A DNA stretch of 64,000 bases, from contig JACKNM010000004.1 of NCBI GenBank assembly GCA_024234875.1, positions 437,481-501,480 of the forward strand, written 5' to 3'. This document shows, one piece after another, positions 25,768 to 34,454 of this stretch (its first letter is position 1; every line of letters starts with the position of its first letter). Source of the DNA: Ectothiorhodospiraceae bacterium (GTDB taxonomy: Bacteria > Pseudomonadota > Gammaproteobacteria > HK1). A program made the position numbers and the translations under genes. The notes beneath the pieces are model-generated. The model was not told the origin of the DNA and searched no databases. It saw nothing but the letters and a program-made list of their open reading frames with translations.

Positions 25768-26163
25768 TCAGGACCTCCGCGCCACCAGATCGATCTCCAC
25801 CCGTGCACCCACCGCGAGCGCGGTCACCCCGACGCAGGTCCGCGCCGGGCGCCGGTCGGGCGGGAAGTAGGACGCGTACGTGGCGTTCATCGCCGCGTAG
25901 TCGTCCTCGAAGTGCGTGAGATAGACGCGGGCCTGGACCACGTGCTCGAGCCCCAGACCGACACCACCGAGCACGATGACCAGGTTGTCCATCACCCGCC
26001 GCGTCTGGGCCTCGATGCCTTCGGGGAGTGGTGCATCCGCGGCGTCGGGGTCGGTCGGCATCTGACCGGTGACCAGCACCCAGCCGTCGACCTCCACCGC
26101 GTGACTGAACGGCGCGACGGGCCGCGGGGCGCCGGCCACCATGTGGAAAATCGGTCCGCTCAT
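25768..26163 (-). CDS. RidA/YjgF family protein
   Basis: 131 residues. RidA fold features: PFSHAVEVDGWVLVTGQMP, EAQTRRVMDNLVIVL, VVQARVYLTHFEDD and PARTCVGV, whose Arg is the residue that binds the imine/enamine carboxylate in active RidA proteins. It hydrolyses reactive enamines and imines or a related metabolite. Convergent with rluE; probably a single gene. Confidence 0.9.
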   Translation of the reverse strand: MSGPIFHMVAGAPRPVAPFSHAVEVDGWVLVTGQMPTDPDAADAPLPEGIEAQTRRVMDNLVIVLGGVGLGLEHVVQARVYLTHFEDDYAAMNATYASYFPPDRRPARTCVGVTALAVGARVEIDLVARRS

Positions 26164-26407
26164 CTGGTGTCACTCCGACTGGAAAGGCCCCGATGGTAGC
26201 AGCGCCCGAGCGTGCTCCAGGTGCCGGGGTCACGCTCTCGGGCGGCACCGGCGCACCGCGACCCCACACACGCGGCGGGTGACATGCCCCCGACGAAGTT
26301 GCTAGTTTGCTGCCACTGGGTCGCGCCGGGGGGCGCCACCGCACCCCGATCGCCGGCCCGGATCGATGCACTCGATCAAGCGACCACGTCGTCATCAGGA
26401 GTCACTC

Positions 26408-27373
26408 ATGAAGCTCGTCAGAACCACCATCGCGGCAGTGCTCGCGATCGGCCTCACCGCCCCGGTGATGGCCCAACAGAAGTTCATCTCGATCGGAACC
26501 GGTGGCGTCACCGGGGTGTACTACCCGACCGGCGGCGCCATCTGCCGCCTGGTGAACAAGGGCCGCAAGGAGCACGGCATCCGTTGCTCGGCCGAGTCGA
26601 CCGGCGGCTCGATCTACAACATCAACGCGCTGCGCGAGGGCGAGCTCGAGTTCGGCGTCGCCCAGACCGACTGGCAGTACCACGCCTACAACGGCACCGA
26701 CAAGTTCGAGGACAAGGGCAAGTTCGACAAGCTGCGCGCGGTGTTCTCGGTGCACCCCGAGCCGGTCACCGTCATCGCCCGGGCCGACGCGGGCGTGAAG
26801 AACATCACCGACCTGAAGGGCAAGCGCCTGAACATCGGCAATCCGGGGTCCGGCACGCGCGGAACCTGGGAGGTGCTGGAGAAGGCACTCGGCTGGGAGC
26901 GCAGCGATCTCAAGCTCGCTGCCGAGCTCAAGTCGGCCGAGACCGGGCAGGCGCTGTGCGACAACAAGATCGACGCCTACTTCTGGCTCGTCGGCCACCC
27001 GTCGGCGCTGACCCAGGAGACGCTCTCGACCTGTGACTCGAACCTGGTCAACGTGACCGCTCCCGGCATCGATGCGCTGGTCGCCTCCACTCCGTATTAC
27101 CGTGCGGCCTCCATCCCGGCGGGCATGTACGCGGGCCAGGACCAGGAGATCAAGACCTTCGGCGTCGGCGCGACCTTCGTGTCCTCGACCGACGTGCCGG
27201 ACGACGTGGTCTACGTGGTGGTCAAGGCGGTGTTCGACAACATCGACGACTTCCGCAAGCTCCACCCGGCGTTCGCGGATCTCAAGGAAGCGGAGATGAT
27301 CAAGGACGGACTGTCCGCTCCGCTGCATCCTGGCGCGGAGAAGTACTACCGCGAGCGCGGCTGGATCAACTGA
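26408..27373 (+). CDS. TAXI-family TRAP transporter solute-binding protein
   Basis: 321 residues. Signal peptide MKLVRTTIAAVLAIGLTAP with cleavage after VMAQ. TAXI hallmark IGTGGVTGVYYPTGGAIC directly after the signal, then RCSAESTGGSIYNI, FGVAQTDWQYHAYNG and GVKNITDLKGKRLNIG. AGGAG lies about 9 nt upstream of ATG 26408. The 244-nt region before it shows no convincing sigma-70 boxes. It delivers ligand to the fused permease at 27501. Ligand unknown; glutamate, succinate and 2-oxoglutarate are known for the family. Confidence 0.93.
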   Translation: MKLVRTTIAAVLAIGLTAPVMAQQKFISIGTGGVTGVYYPTGGAICRLVNKGRKEHGIRCSAESTGGSIYNINALREGELEFGVAQTDWQYHAYNGTDKFEDKGKFDKLRAVFSVHPEPVTVIARADAGVKNITDLKGKRLNIGNPGSGTRGTWEVLEKALGWERSDLKLAAELKSAETGQALCDNKIDAYFWLVGHPSALTQETLSTCDSNLVNVTAPGIDALVASTPYYRAASIPAGMYAGQDQEIKTFGVGATFVSSTDVPDDVVYVVVKAVFDNIDDFRKLHPAFADLKEAEMIKDGLSAPLHPGAEKYYRERGWIN

Positions 27374-27383
27374 TCCGGTCGCC

Positions 27384-27417
27384 GCGCGGGTCGGCGGCGC
27401 AGACCGCCGACCCGCGC
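27384..27417 (+). promoter_or_regulatory. Strong hairpin after the TAXI binding-protein gene
   Basis: A perfect 14-bp stem, 27384-27397 with 27404-27417 (GCGCGGGTCGGCGG and its complement), has a 6-nt loop and begins 11 nt after the stop codon. No T-run follows. Third hairpin of the same type and position in this window; likely sets binding protein above permease. Confidence 0.65.
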
Positions 27418-27500
27418 CGCACCACACGTGCGCAGTACAGCGGCGCCGTGTCCGAGCAGCCGAGAGAGCGGTCGGCCCACACCGCGGGGGAAGGCGAACG

Positions 27501-30149
27501 ATGACCGAGAGCAGTGGAGCCAAGTCGCCGCGCCGCGGACGCGAGGTCGACGTCGAGGAGTTGGTGGCGCAGGTCGACACCGGCGCGCGCCACCCGCACG
27601 GCATCGTCGGCAAGCTGGTGCTGGGGCTCGCCTTCCTGTGGGCGCTGTTCCATCTCTACATCGCCTCCGACCTGCCGTACTGGCTCGCCGACCTCACCGG
27701 CCTCAACGTCATCTTCAACAACGTCGAGGCGCGGCTGGTCCACCTGTCCTTCGCCCTGATGCTGGCAGCGCTCGCCTTCCCGCTCACCCGCGCGAGCCCA
27801 CGCGACCGCATCCCGGCCTACGACTGGGCGCTGGGGGCGATCGGCGTGGTCTGCACGCTCTACTTGCTGGTCTCCGCCGACGCCATCGCCGAGCGCGCCG
27901 GGTCGTGGGAGACCAGCGACGTGGTGTTCTCGGCCATCGGCATCGTGGTGCTCCTGGTCGCGGCCTACCGCTCGCTCGGGCTGCCGTTGGTGGTGGTCGC
28001 GGTCGTGTTCTTGCTCTACGTCTTCTTCGGTGACAGCGCGATGCTGCCCGACGCCATTCGCTGGAAGGGAGCCTCCTTCAAGAAGGCGATGGGGCACTTC
28101 TGGATGCAGACCGAGGGCGTCTTCGGCGTCGCGCTCGGGGTGTCGGCCTCGATGATCTTCCTGTTCGTGCTGTTCGGCTCGATTCTCGAGAAGGCGGGCG
28201 CCGGCAATTACTTCATCAAGGTCGCCTTCGCGCTGCTCGGTCATCTGCGCGGTGGCCCGGCGAAGGCCGCGGTGGTGGCCTCGGCCATGAGCGGCATCTA
28301 CTCCGGCTCCTCGATCGCGAACACCGTCACCACCGGCACCTTCACCATCCCGCTGATGAAGCGAACCGGCTTCCCGGCGGAGAAGGCCGGCGCGGTCGAG
28401 GTGGCCTCCTCCACCAACGGCCAGCTGACGCCACCGGTCATGGGCGCGGCGGCGTTCCTGATCAGCGAGTTCACCGGCGTGAGCTATCAGGAGATCATCA
28501 AGCACGCCTTCGTCCCGGCCGTGATCTCCTACATCGCGCTCGTCTACATCGTGCACCTCGAGGCCTGCAAGCTGGACTTGAAAGGCCTGCCGAAGCCGCC
28601 GTCGCACCTCACTCTGGCCGGGAAGATCACCGGCTTCCTCGCCGGTTTCATCGGCATCTCGGTGCTGTTCGTCGCGGTTCACCACGGGCTCGGGTGGGTG
28701 AAGGTGGCATTCCCCGATCTCGCCTTCACCGCGGTGATGGTGGTGGTGCTCGCCGCATACCTCGCCTTGCTGTGGCTCGCAGCGCGCCGCCCCGACCTCG
28801 AGATCGACGATCCCAATGCGCCGATCCTCGAGGTGCCGCGCGCCGGCCCGACCGCGATCACCGGCCTGTACTACCTGCTCCCGATCGTCGTGCTCATCTG
28901 GTGCATCCTGATCGAGCGATTCTCGCCCGCGCTCTCCGCCTACTGGGCGACGGTGATGATGATCTTCATCGCGCTGACCCAGCACCCGCTCAAGGCGGTC
29001 ATGCGTGGCACCGGCAACCTCGGCGACGCGTTCCGGCGCGGCGTACGCGAGGCGACCAACGGAATGATCGCCGGCTCGCGCAACATGATCTCGATCGCGG
29101 TGGCGACCGGGGTGGCGGGAATCATCGTCGGCACCATATCGCTCACCGGGGCGCACCAGGTGGTGGGGGAGTTCGTGGAGTTCCTCTCCGGCGGGAACTT
29201 GATCCTGATGCTGGTGCTGGTCGCGGTGATGAGCCTGATCCTCGGCATGGGCTTGCCCACCACCGCCAACTACATCGTGGTGTCGTCGCTGATGGCGCCG
29301 GTGATCGTCTCCGTCGGCGCGCAGTCGGGGCTCATCGTGCCGCTGATCGCGGTGCACATGTTCGTCTTCTACTTCGGGATCCTGGCGGACGACACCCCGC
29401 CGGTCGGGCTGGCGGCGTTCGCCGCCGCCGCGATCAGCCAGGGCGATCCGATCAAGACCGGTATCCAGGGCTTCATGTACGACATCCGCACCGCGGTGCT
29501 GCCGTTCCTGTTCATCTTCAACACCGATCTCCTGCTGATCGACGTCGGTCCCCTGCAGGCGGTGTTCGTGTTCGTGGTCGCGGTGATTGCGATGCTGCTG
29601 TTCGCGGCCGCGACGCAGGGCTGGTTCCTGACTCGCAGTCGCGTCTGGGAGTCGGCCGCGTTGCTGTTGATCGCGTTCACCCTGTTTCGGCCGGGCTACT
29701 GGCTCGACCGACTCGAGCCGGAGTTCCGCGCCGAGCCCGGAAGCGCGGTGCTCGCGATCGCGAGCGAGGTGGCGCCGGACAGCGAGCTGCGGCTGACGGT
29801 GACCGGTCCTGACTTCGACAACCCGGATCAGACCAAGAGCACCACCCTGGTGGTCCCGGTGAGTGGCGCGGGCGACGGTGCCACGCGGCTCGAGGCGCTC
29901 GGCCTGCTGGTGCGCTCCGAGGGCGGTCAGGCGCTGATGGACGAGCCCTTGCCGGGCACCCGATTCGCCGAGACGTTGCAGAGCTTCGACTTCTACGGCG
30001 ACAAGCCGGTGGTGGTGAGCGCGGTCGAGCTCCCGAACGACCGACCGCCGAAGGAGCTCTTCTACCTTCCGGCACTGTTGGGGATGGCCCTGGTGGTCTG
30101 GCTGCAGCTCCGACGCCGCACCCCGGCGCCCGCGCTCGCGACCACCTGA
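27501..30149 (+). CDS. TRAP transporter permease, fused DctQ-DctM (4TM/12TM) type
   Basis: 882 residues, over 16 hydrophobic segments. A cytoplasmic N-terminus (about 40 residues) leads into the DctQ-like helices. The DctM-like part then shows SGIYSGSSIANTVTTGTFTIPLMKRTGFP, FYFGILADDTPPVGLAAFAAAA and MGLPTTANYIVVSSLMAPV. The last 130 residues include a soluble region after LFRPGYWLDRLEPEF. Fused permeases normally work with TAXI binding proteins, as here. GGGGAAGG lies about 9 nt upstream of ATG 27501. Imports an organic acid or amino acid with ions. Confidence 0.93.
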   Translation: MTESSGAKSPRRGREVDVEELVAQVDTGARHPHGIVGKLVLGLAFLWALFHLYIASDLPYWLADLTGLNVIFNNVEARLVHLSFALMLAALAFPLTRASPRDRIPAYDWALGAIGVVCTLYLLVSADAIAERAGSWETSDVVFSAIGIVVLLVAAYRSLGLPLVVVAVVFLLYVFFGDSAMLPDAIRWKGASFKKAMGHFWMQTEGVFGVALGVSASMIFLFVLFGSILEKAGAGNYFIKVAFALLGHLRGGPAKAAVVASAMSGIYSGSSIANTVTTGTFTIPLMKRTGFPAEKAGAVEVASSTNGQLTPPVMGAAAFLISEFTGVSYQEIIKHAFVPAVISYIALVYIVHLEACKLDLKGLPKPPSHLTLAGKITGFLAGFIGISVLFVAVHHGLGWVKVAFPDLAFTAVMVVVLAAYLALLWLAARRPDLEIDDPNAPILEVPRAGPTAITGLYYLLPIVVLIWCILIERFSPALSAYWATVMMIFIALTQHPLKAVMRGTGNLGDAFRRGVREATNGMIAGSRNMISIAVATGVAGIIVGTISLTGAHQVVGEFVEFLSGGNLILMLVLVAVMSLILGMGLPTTANYIVVSSLMAPVIVSVGAQSGLIVPLIAVHMFVFYFGILADDTPPVGLAAFAAAAISQGDPIKTGIQGFMYDIRTAVLPFLFIFNTDLLLIDVGPLQAVFVFVVAVIAMLLFAAATQGWFLTRSRVWESAALLLIAFTLFRPGYWLDRLEPEFRAEPGSAVLAIASEVAPDSELRLTVTGPDFDNPDQTKSTTLVVPVSGAGDGATRLEALGLLVRSEGGQALMDEPLPGTRFAETLQSFDFYGDKPVVVSAVELPNDRPPKELFYLPALLGMALVVWLQLRRRTPAPALATT

Positions 30150-30172
30150 GCCACGCTCCGAGGGAGACGCCG

Positions 30173-30601
30173 ATGTTCCGCTCGATCCTCGTTCCCATCG
30201 ACCTGGACCAGGAGAGCTCTTGGCAGCGCGCGCTACCGGTCGCCGACCGAATGGCGCACGACCACGGCGCCAGGCTGCACGCCCTGACCGTGCTCCCGGG
30301 TTTCGGCATGTCCCTGGTCGGCAGCTACTTCCCGGCCGATTTCGAGCGCCGCGCGCACGACACCTACGCGGCGAGGCTGGAGTCCCTGGTGCAGCAGCAC
30401 TGCCGGGAGCCGGGCGGGGTCACCACCCACGTCCGCCACGGCACCATCTACGCCGAGATCCTCGCCGCCGCGCGCGAGCTCGACTGCGACCTGATCGTGA
30501 TGGCGTCGCACCGCCCCGCGCTCGCGGACTATCTCCTCGGCCCGAACGCCGCGCGCGTGGTGCGCCACGCCGATCGCTCGGTGTTCGTGGTCCGCGGCTG
30601 A
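30173..30601 (+). CDS. Universal stress protein UspA family, TRAP-associated
   Basis: 142 residues. N-terminal FRSILVPIDLDQESSWQRAL and late LIVMASHRPALADYLLGPNAARVVRHADRSVFVV. The canonical G-x2-G-x9-G(S/T) nucleotide loop is only partly kept: the first glycine region reads SHRPAL. ATP binding cannot be assumed, although the SHRP-x2-x-DYLLGPNA form is usual in this subgroup. It lies 23 nt after the TRAP permease. A known parallel is TeaD, a UspA protein that regulates the Halomonas TeaABC TRAP transporter. Confidence 0.9.
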   Translation: MFRSILVPIDLDQESSWQRALPVADRMAHDHGARLHALTVLPGFGMSLVGSYFPADFERRAHDTYAARLESLVQQHCREPGGVTTHVRHGTIYAEILAAARELDCDLIVMASHRPALADYLLGPNAARVVRHADRSVFVVRG

Positions 30602-30678
30602 GAGCCGTCACTGCCGCGACCCGGGCGGCCACCGGGAGCCGCCCCACCACCCGCCCCGGGGGACTGGGGTGGAGTCGT

Positions 30679-31440
30679 TCAGATCGACCCGCCCTCGACC
30701 ATGTAGTTGTTGGCGGTGCACATCGCCGAATCGTCGGCGGCGAGGAAGAGCACCATGCGCGCGATGTGCTCGGGCTGGATGAGATCGGGTAGGCACTGCG
30801 CCTGACGCGAGCGCTCCAGCGCCTCGGGGGTGACCCACAACGCCTTCTGCCGCTCGGTCATCACCCAGCCGGGGACCACGGTGTTGACGCGGATGCGGTG
30901 CGGGCCGAGGTCGCGCGCGAAGGAGCGCGTCATCCCGTGGACCGCCGCCTTGGCGGTGGTGTAGACGGGCATGCCCCCCATCGCCCGCCACCACGACGCG
31001 GAGCCGAAGTTGATGATCGAGCCACCGCCGGCGGCGATCATCCCCGGCGCGACGGTCTGGATCGCGAAGAACATGTGTCGCAGGTTGGTCGCCAGCCGCT
31101 CGTCGTAGTACTCGGGTGTGACCTCCTCCCATCCATGACGGTCGTCGCGAGCCGCATTGTTCACCAGCACCTCGGCCGCGCCAGCGGTGGTGGCGAGCGT
31201 CTCGAACGCGGCGCGCAGAGCCGCGATGTCGCGGAGATCGCAGGGCGCGAAGTGCACGCCCGCGGCGGGGCCTCCGAGCTCGGCCGCGAGTGCCTGACCA
31301 CGCGGCTCGTCGAAGTCGACGAAGCCGACCGTCGCGCCCTGCTCGGCGAAGGCGCGGACCATCGCCTCGCCGATCCCGGAGGCACCGCCGGTGATGTAGA
31401 CGACTCGCTTCTCGAGGCTCGGATAGCGCGCGTATGCCAT
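30679..31440 (-). CDS. Short-chain dehydrogenase/reductase (SDR)
   Basis: 253 residues. NAD(P)-binding TGGASGIG at residues 17-24, an acidic end of strand 2 (VDFDEPR) favouring NAD(H), NNAARDD, the catalytic Ser in NFGSASWW, and VYTTAKAAVHG supplying Tyr and Lys of YxxxK. ATG 31440 has GGAG 8 nt upstream. Oxidises or reduces an alcohol/ketone; substrate unknown. Divergent from the LLM gene at 31594. Confidence 0.9.
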   Translation of the reverse strand: MAYARYPSLEKRVVYITGGASGIGEAMVRAFAEQGATVGFVDFDEPRGQALAAELGGPAAGVHFAPCDLRDIAALRAAFETLATTAGAAEVLVNNAARDDRHGWEEVTPEYYDERLATNLRHMFFAIQTVAPGMIAAGGGSIINFGSASWWRAMGGMPVYTTAKAAVHGMTRSFARDLGPHRIRVNTVVPGWVMTERQKALWVTPEALERSRQAQCLPDLIQPEHIARMVLFLAADDSAMCTANNYMVEGGSI

Positions 31441-31593
31441 TGGGCTCTCCACTGTCGGGGGTGGGCCGAGGCGCGTCATTGGAAACCCGCGCTCGGCCCG
31501 CCGCAAGCACCATCTACGCCAGCCCTCCTGGACCAACACCGGGGCCCATGCGTCACAATGGCCGCCTTCTGACCATGGCGAGGAGATCCGACC

Positions 31594-32493
31594 ATGCAGC
31601 TCGGAGCGGTTGCGCCCATCGGCGACATCGGCGGCGACCCGGACGTGGTGCGCGACTACGCGCTGGGTCTGGAGGCAATCGGCTACGACTTCGTCGAGGT
31701 GACCGACCATGTCCTCGGCGTCAACACGGCCTCGCGGCCGGACTGGCCGGCGGACCGCAACACCTCGCGAGACTACTTCCACGATCCGTTCGTCATCCTC
31801 ACGTACATCACGGCGGTCGCGCCGAGACTCGGGCTGTCGACGGGGGTGTTGATCCTTCCCCAGCGGCAGACGGCGCTGGTCGCCAAGCAGGCGGCCTGCC
31901 TCGACGTGTTGTCCCGCGGCCGGTTCAGGCTCGGCATCGGAGTGGGCTGGAACGAGGTCGAGTTCGTGGGGCTCAACGAGCGCTTCGGCAACCGCGGGCG
32001 TCGGTCCGAGGAGCAGGTCGAGGTGATGCAGGCACTGTGGCGCGACGCGCATGTCGACTTCCGGGGCCGATACCACACCATCGACGACGCCGGCATCAAC
32101 CCGCGACCGGCATCGGGCCGGGTGCCGGTGTGGTTCGGTGGCCACCACGAGAACACGCTCGCGCGGATCGCGCGGCGCGGTGACGGCTGGATGCCGAACG
32201 CCTACCCGCCCGACGGGAGCGCGCGCGAGGTCTTCGATCGGCTGCGGCGGATGGTCGAGGCCGAGGGGCGCGATCCGGCGGCGGTCGGGATCGAGGTCTG
32301 GACCTCGTGCGGCGCGGGCTCCGAGGCCGACTGGCGGCGCGAGGCGGCCCACTGGCGCGACCTCGGTGCCACCCACCTGTGCCTCACCACGGCGTTCGAC
32401 CGACGCCACCACCACCGCATCGCCGGGCGGACGCCGGACGACCACCTGGCCGCCGCACGCCGCTATCGGGAGGCGGTCGCGGACATTCTCTGA
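31594..32493 (+). CDS. LLM-class flavin-dependent oxidoreductase (TIGR03619-like)
   Basis: 299 residues; ATG with GAGGAG 8 nt upstream. Luciferase-like barrel: LEAIGYDFVEVTDHVLG, LSTGVLILPQRQTALVAKQ, GRFRLGIGVGWNEVEF (flavin loop GVGWNEVE) and VPVWFGGHHENTLARIARRGDG. Closest in layout to the 11495 paralogue. It lies opposite the SDR gene across a 153-nt shared control region. Cofactor could be FMN or F420. Confidence 0.88.
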   Translation: MQLGAVAPIGDIGGDPDVVRDYALGLEAIGYDFVEVTDHVLGVNTASRPDWPADRNTSRDYFHDPFVILTYITAVAPRLGLSTGVLILPQRQTALVAKQAACLDVLSRGRFRLGIGVGWNEVEFVGLNERFGNRGRRSEEQVEVMQALWRDAHVDFRGRYHTIDDAGINPRPASGRVPVWFGGHHENTLARIARRGDGWMPNAYPPDGSAREVFDRLRRMVEAEGRDPAAVGIEVWTSCGAGSEADWRREAAHWRDLGATHLCLTTAFDRRHHHRIAGRTPDDHLAAARRYREAVADIL

Positions 32494-32529
32494 CACGCGC
32501 CTCGCGATGGCGCGGCCCGGCTACCGGGC

Positions 32530-33687
32530 TCACGCCTCGGGGAGTCCGCTCGTCGGCCACGCGCCGCGTCGGGACACGGGCACGAAGTGCGGCGCGCGCC
32601 CGACGCGCGACACCGGCCCGCGGGCATGGAAGAAGACCTGACGGGCGATGGCCTGCGCCCATCCGGTGCGCAGTGCGCCGTCCACCACCCAGGCCGGCGC
32701 GGGCAGGTCGGCCAGGGCGCGTAGCAAGCGCTTGCCGAGGTAGCTCGGACGCTCCCGGGCGAGGACCAGGCTCGGCTCCGGCCCACCGTCGTCGAGGAAG
32801 TCCGCGATGAGGTGACCGGCCCGGCGCCCGAGGTGCAGCGCGTTGGCGATGCCGCCACCGGTGAGCGGCGAGACATGACCGGCAGCGTCGCCCACCAGCA
32901 GCACCCCGGGGGCCGCGAACGGGCGCACCGGTCCGCCGACCGGGATGCGGCCGGCGCGCCAGGCGAGCGGGCGGACACGGCGGAGGTCGACCACCGGTGC
33001 CAGGCGCTCGAGCACCGCCTGCAGGTCCGGGCGGCGCGGATGGCTGCAGGCGATTCCGACCTGGGTGATGCCCGCCCCCGGCACCGCCCACGCGATGTAG
33101 CCGGGCGCGAGCACGGGGTCGACGAGGACGTGGAGCGCGCCCTGGTCGAGCTCGGGGGTCGCCGGCAGCTCCGCCTCGATGCCACCGAGGAAGCGGCGGT
33201 TGCGCCCGAGCCCGAACACGCGAGCGACCCGCGAGCCGGCGCCGTCGGCACCCACCAGATAGCGGGCCGAGATCCCGAGGCCGTGTAGCACCACGGCGTC
33301 GTGGGTTCGCGTGGCGCCGGTGAATCGGCTCGCGTAGCGCAGCTCCGCGCCGGCCTCGCGGGCACGGCCGGCCAGCCACCGCATCAGCGACGGGGTGTCG
33401 GTGGCGAGGAAGTAGTAGCCCGGCGAGGCGAGGTCGATGGCGGCGCCGACCGGGGGATAGAGTCGGACCCGCGGCACCTTGCGGGTGATCCCCGGCGGGA
33501 GGTCGAGCATCTCCGCCGCCTCCTTCACCAGCAACCCGGTGGTGTGGAGCTGCGTCCCGGGGTCGAAGCGCCGGTCGACCACCACCACGCGGAGCCCGCG
33601 TGCAGCGGCGGTACGCGCCACGGTGAGACCGGCAAAGCTGCCGCCGACGACGGCGACGTCGTGGGTCACGGGGGTCGAGTTGGCCAT
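32530..33687 (-). CDS. FAD-dependent oxidoreductase, geranylgeranyl-reductase/FixC-like
   Basis: 385 residues. Dinucleotide motif VAVVGGSFAGLTVARTAAARG, then VVVVDRRFDPGTQ. A mid DGAGSRVAR (DG motif of the PHBH fold) and a late GVLLVGDAAGHVSPLTGGGIANALHLG (GD motif) complete the FAD fold. Members reduce isoprenoid double bonds or act as hydroxylases/quinone-linked oxidases. The GDAAGHVSPLTGGGI block is typical of the geranylgeranyl reductase group. Convergent with the LLM gene at 31594; 112 nt from the TetR gene upstream. Confidence 0.85.
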   Translation of the reverse strand: MANSTPVTHDVAVVGGSFAGLTVARTAAARGLRVVVVDRRFDPGTQLHTTGLLVKEAAEMLDLPPGITRKVPRVRLYPPVGAAIDLASPGYYFLATDTPSLMRWLAGRAREAGAELRYASRFTGATRTHDAVVLHGLGISARYLVGADGAGSRVARVFGLGRNRRFLGGIEAELPATPELDQGALHVLVDPVLAPGYIAWAVPGAGITQVGIACSHPRRPDLQAVLERLAPVVDLRRVRPLAWRAGRIPVGGPVRPFAAPGVLLVGDAAGHVSPLTGGGIANALHLGRRAGHLIADFLDDGGPEPSLVLARERPSYLGKRLLRALADLPAPAWVVDGALRTGWAQAIARQVFFHARGPVSRVGRAPHFVPVSRRGAWPTSGLPEA

Positions 33688-33798
33688 GCGCGTGCGCCTC
33701 GGTTGGTCCGAGGTCGGGAGCGTGCGCCGGGTCCATGGCCGGCCGCGGGCAGGGCGGGGGCGAAATGCGTCGGCGCCGCGACGTGGCGATGAACGCGC

Positions 33799-34386
33799 TC
33801 AGCCGGCGACCAGCGCGCGCGAGGCCAGAGTCTTCATGCGCGCGACGTACTCGGCGCCGGTCCAGCCACAGTCGCGGGTCAGGTGCTCCCAGCTCGGGAC
33901 GAGCAGCAACGTCCAGAGCACGTCGGTTGCCGAGTCCGCGCTCCACCCGGCGGCGAGGGCGCCGTCGTCACGCAACGCCTCGACCGCCGCGCGGCAGCCG
34001 TCGCGGAGCGCCGCCATGCGGTCCCCCCAGGCCGCGGCAGCCGCCTCGTCGGTGTCGCGAGCGGCCAGCAACGCCCTGGCCACGGCATGGATGCGGGGGA
34101 CGTAGTCGCCCCAGAACTCGATGTAGCGGTGCAACCGCTCGACACCCGAGCCGGCCGCGCGAGAGCGGGCGAGCCGGCCGTCGAGGTCGAGTTGCGCGTC
34201 GAGGTGGCGGGTGGCCGCGACCAGCAGCTCGGTGCGGGTCGCGAAGTGCAGGTACACCGCCTGGCGCGAGACGCCGGCGGCGCGGGCGATGTCACCCATG
34301 CGCACGCCGCGACCGCCGTGCGCCTCGAGCATGCGCACGGTGGCTTCCAGGATTCTGGTGCGGGTCGGAGCGGAGTTGCTTGACAT
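33799..34386 (-). CDS. TetR-family transcriptional regulator
   Basis: 195 residues. N-terminal helix-turn-helix: RTRILEATVRMLEAHGGRGVRMGDIARAAGVSRQAVYLHF in consecutive pieces (residues 9-48), with the usual Y-x-H-F end of the recognition helix. The C-terminal ligand domain is helical and not assignable. It is divergent from the NmrA-like gene. One of two identical-pattern palindromes overlaps its own start codon (ATG 34386) and the other lies before the neighbour, indicating autorepression plus control of that gene. It may also affect the FAD reductase gene behind it. Confidence 0.92.
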   Translation of the reverse strand: MSSNSAPTRTRILEATVRMLEAHGGRGVRMGDIARAAGVSRQAVYLHFATRTELLVAATRHLDAQLDLDGRLARSRAAGSGVERLHRYIEFWGDYVPRIHAVARALLAARDTDEAAAAAWGDRMAALRDGCRAAVEALRDDGALAAGWSADSATDVLWTLLLVPSWEHLTRDCGWTGAEYVARMKTLASRALVAG

Positions 34387-34394
34387 GGTGTCAA
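34380..34394. promoter_or_regulatory. TetR operator palindrome 1 (overlaps regulator start)
   Basis: TTGACATGGTGTCAA: half sites TTGACA and TGTCAA, 15 bp, covering the start codon of the TetR gene. It matches operator 2 at 14 of 15 positions. Binding here would block expression of the regulator. Confidence 0.7.
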
Positions 34395-34422
34395 GCGTGC
34401 TCTACCTTTCGCCCACCGTCAA

Positions 34423-34437
34423 TTGACACGGTGTCAA
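34423..34437. promoter_or_regulatory. TetR operator palindrome 2 (upstream of NmrA-like gene)
   Basis: TTGACACGGTGTCAA is a perfect odd-centred palindrome 18 bp before the NmrA-like start codon, next to its ribosome binding site. Centre-to-centre distance to operator 1 is 43 bp, about four helical turns, so two dimers could sit on the same face. Confidence 0.75.
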
Positions 34438-34454
34438 GAAGAGGAGTGCCAGCC

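Noticed and set aside
26164..26407. Sigma-70 promoter before the TAXI binding protein (TTGCTA near 26299)
   Set aside because: No acceptable -10 box lies 16-18 bp downstream.
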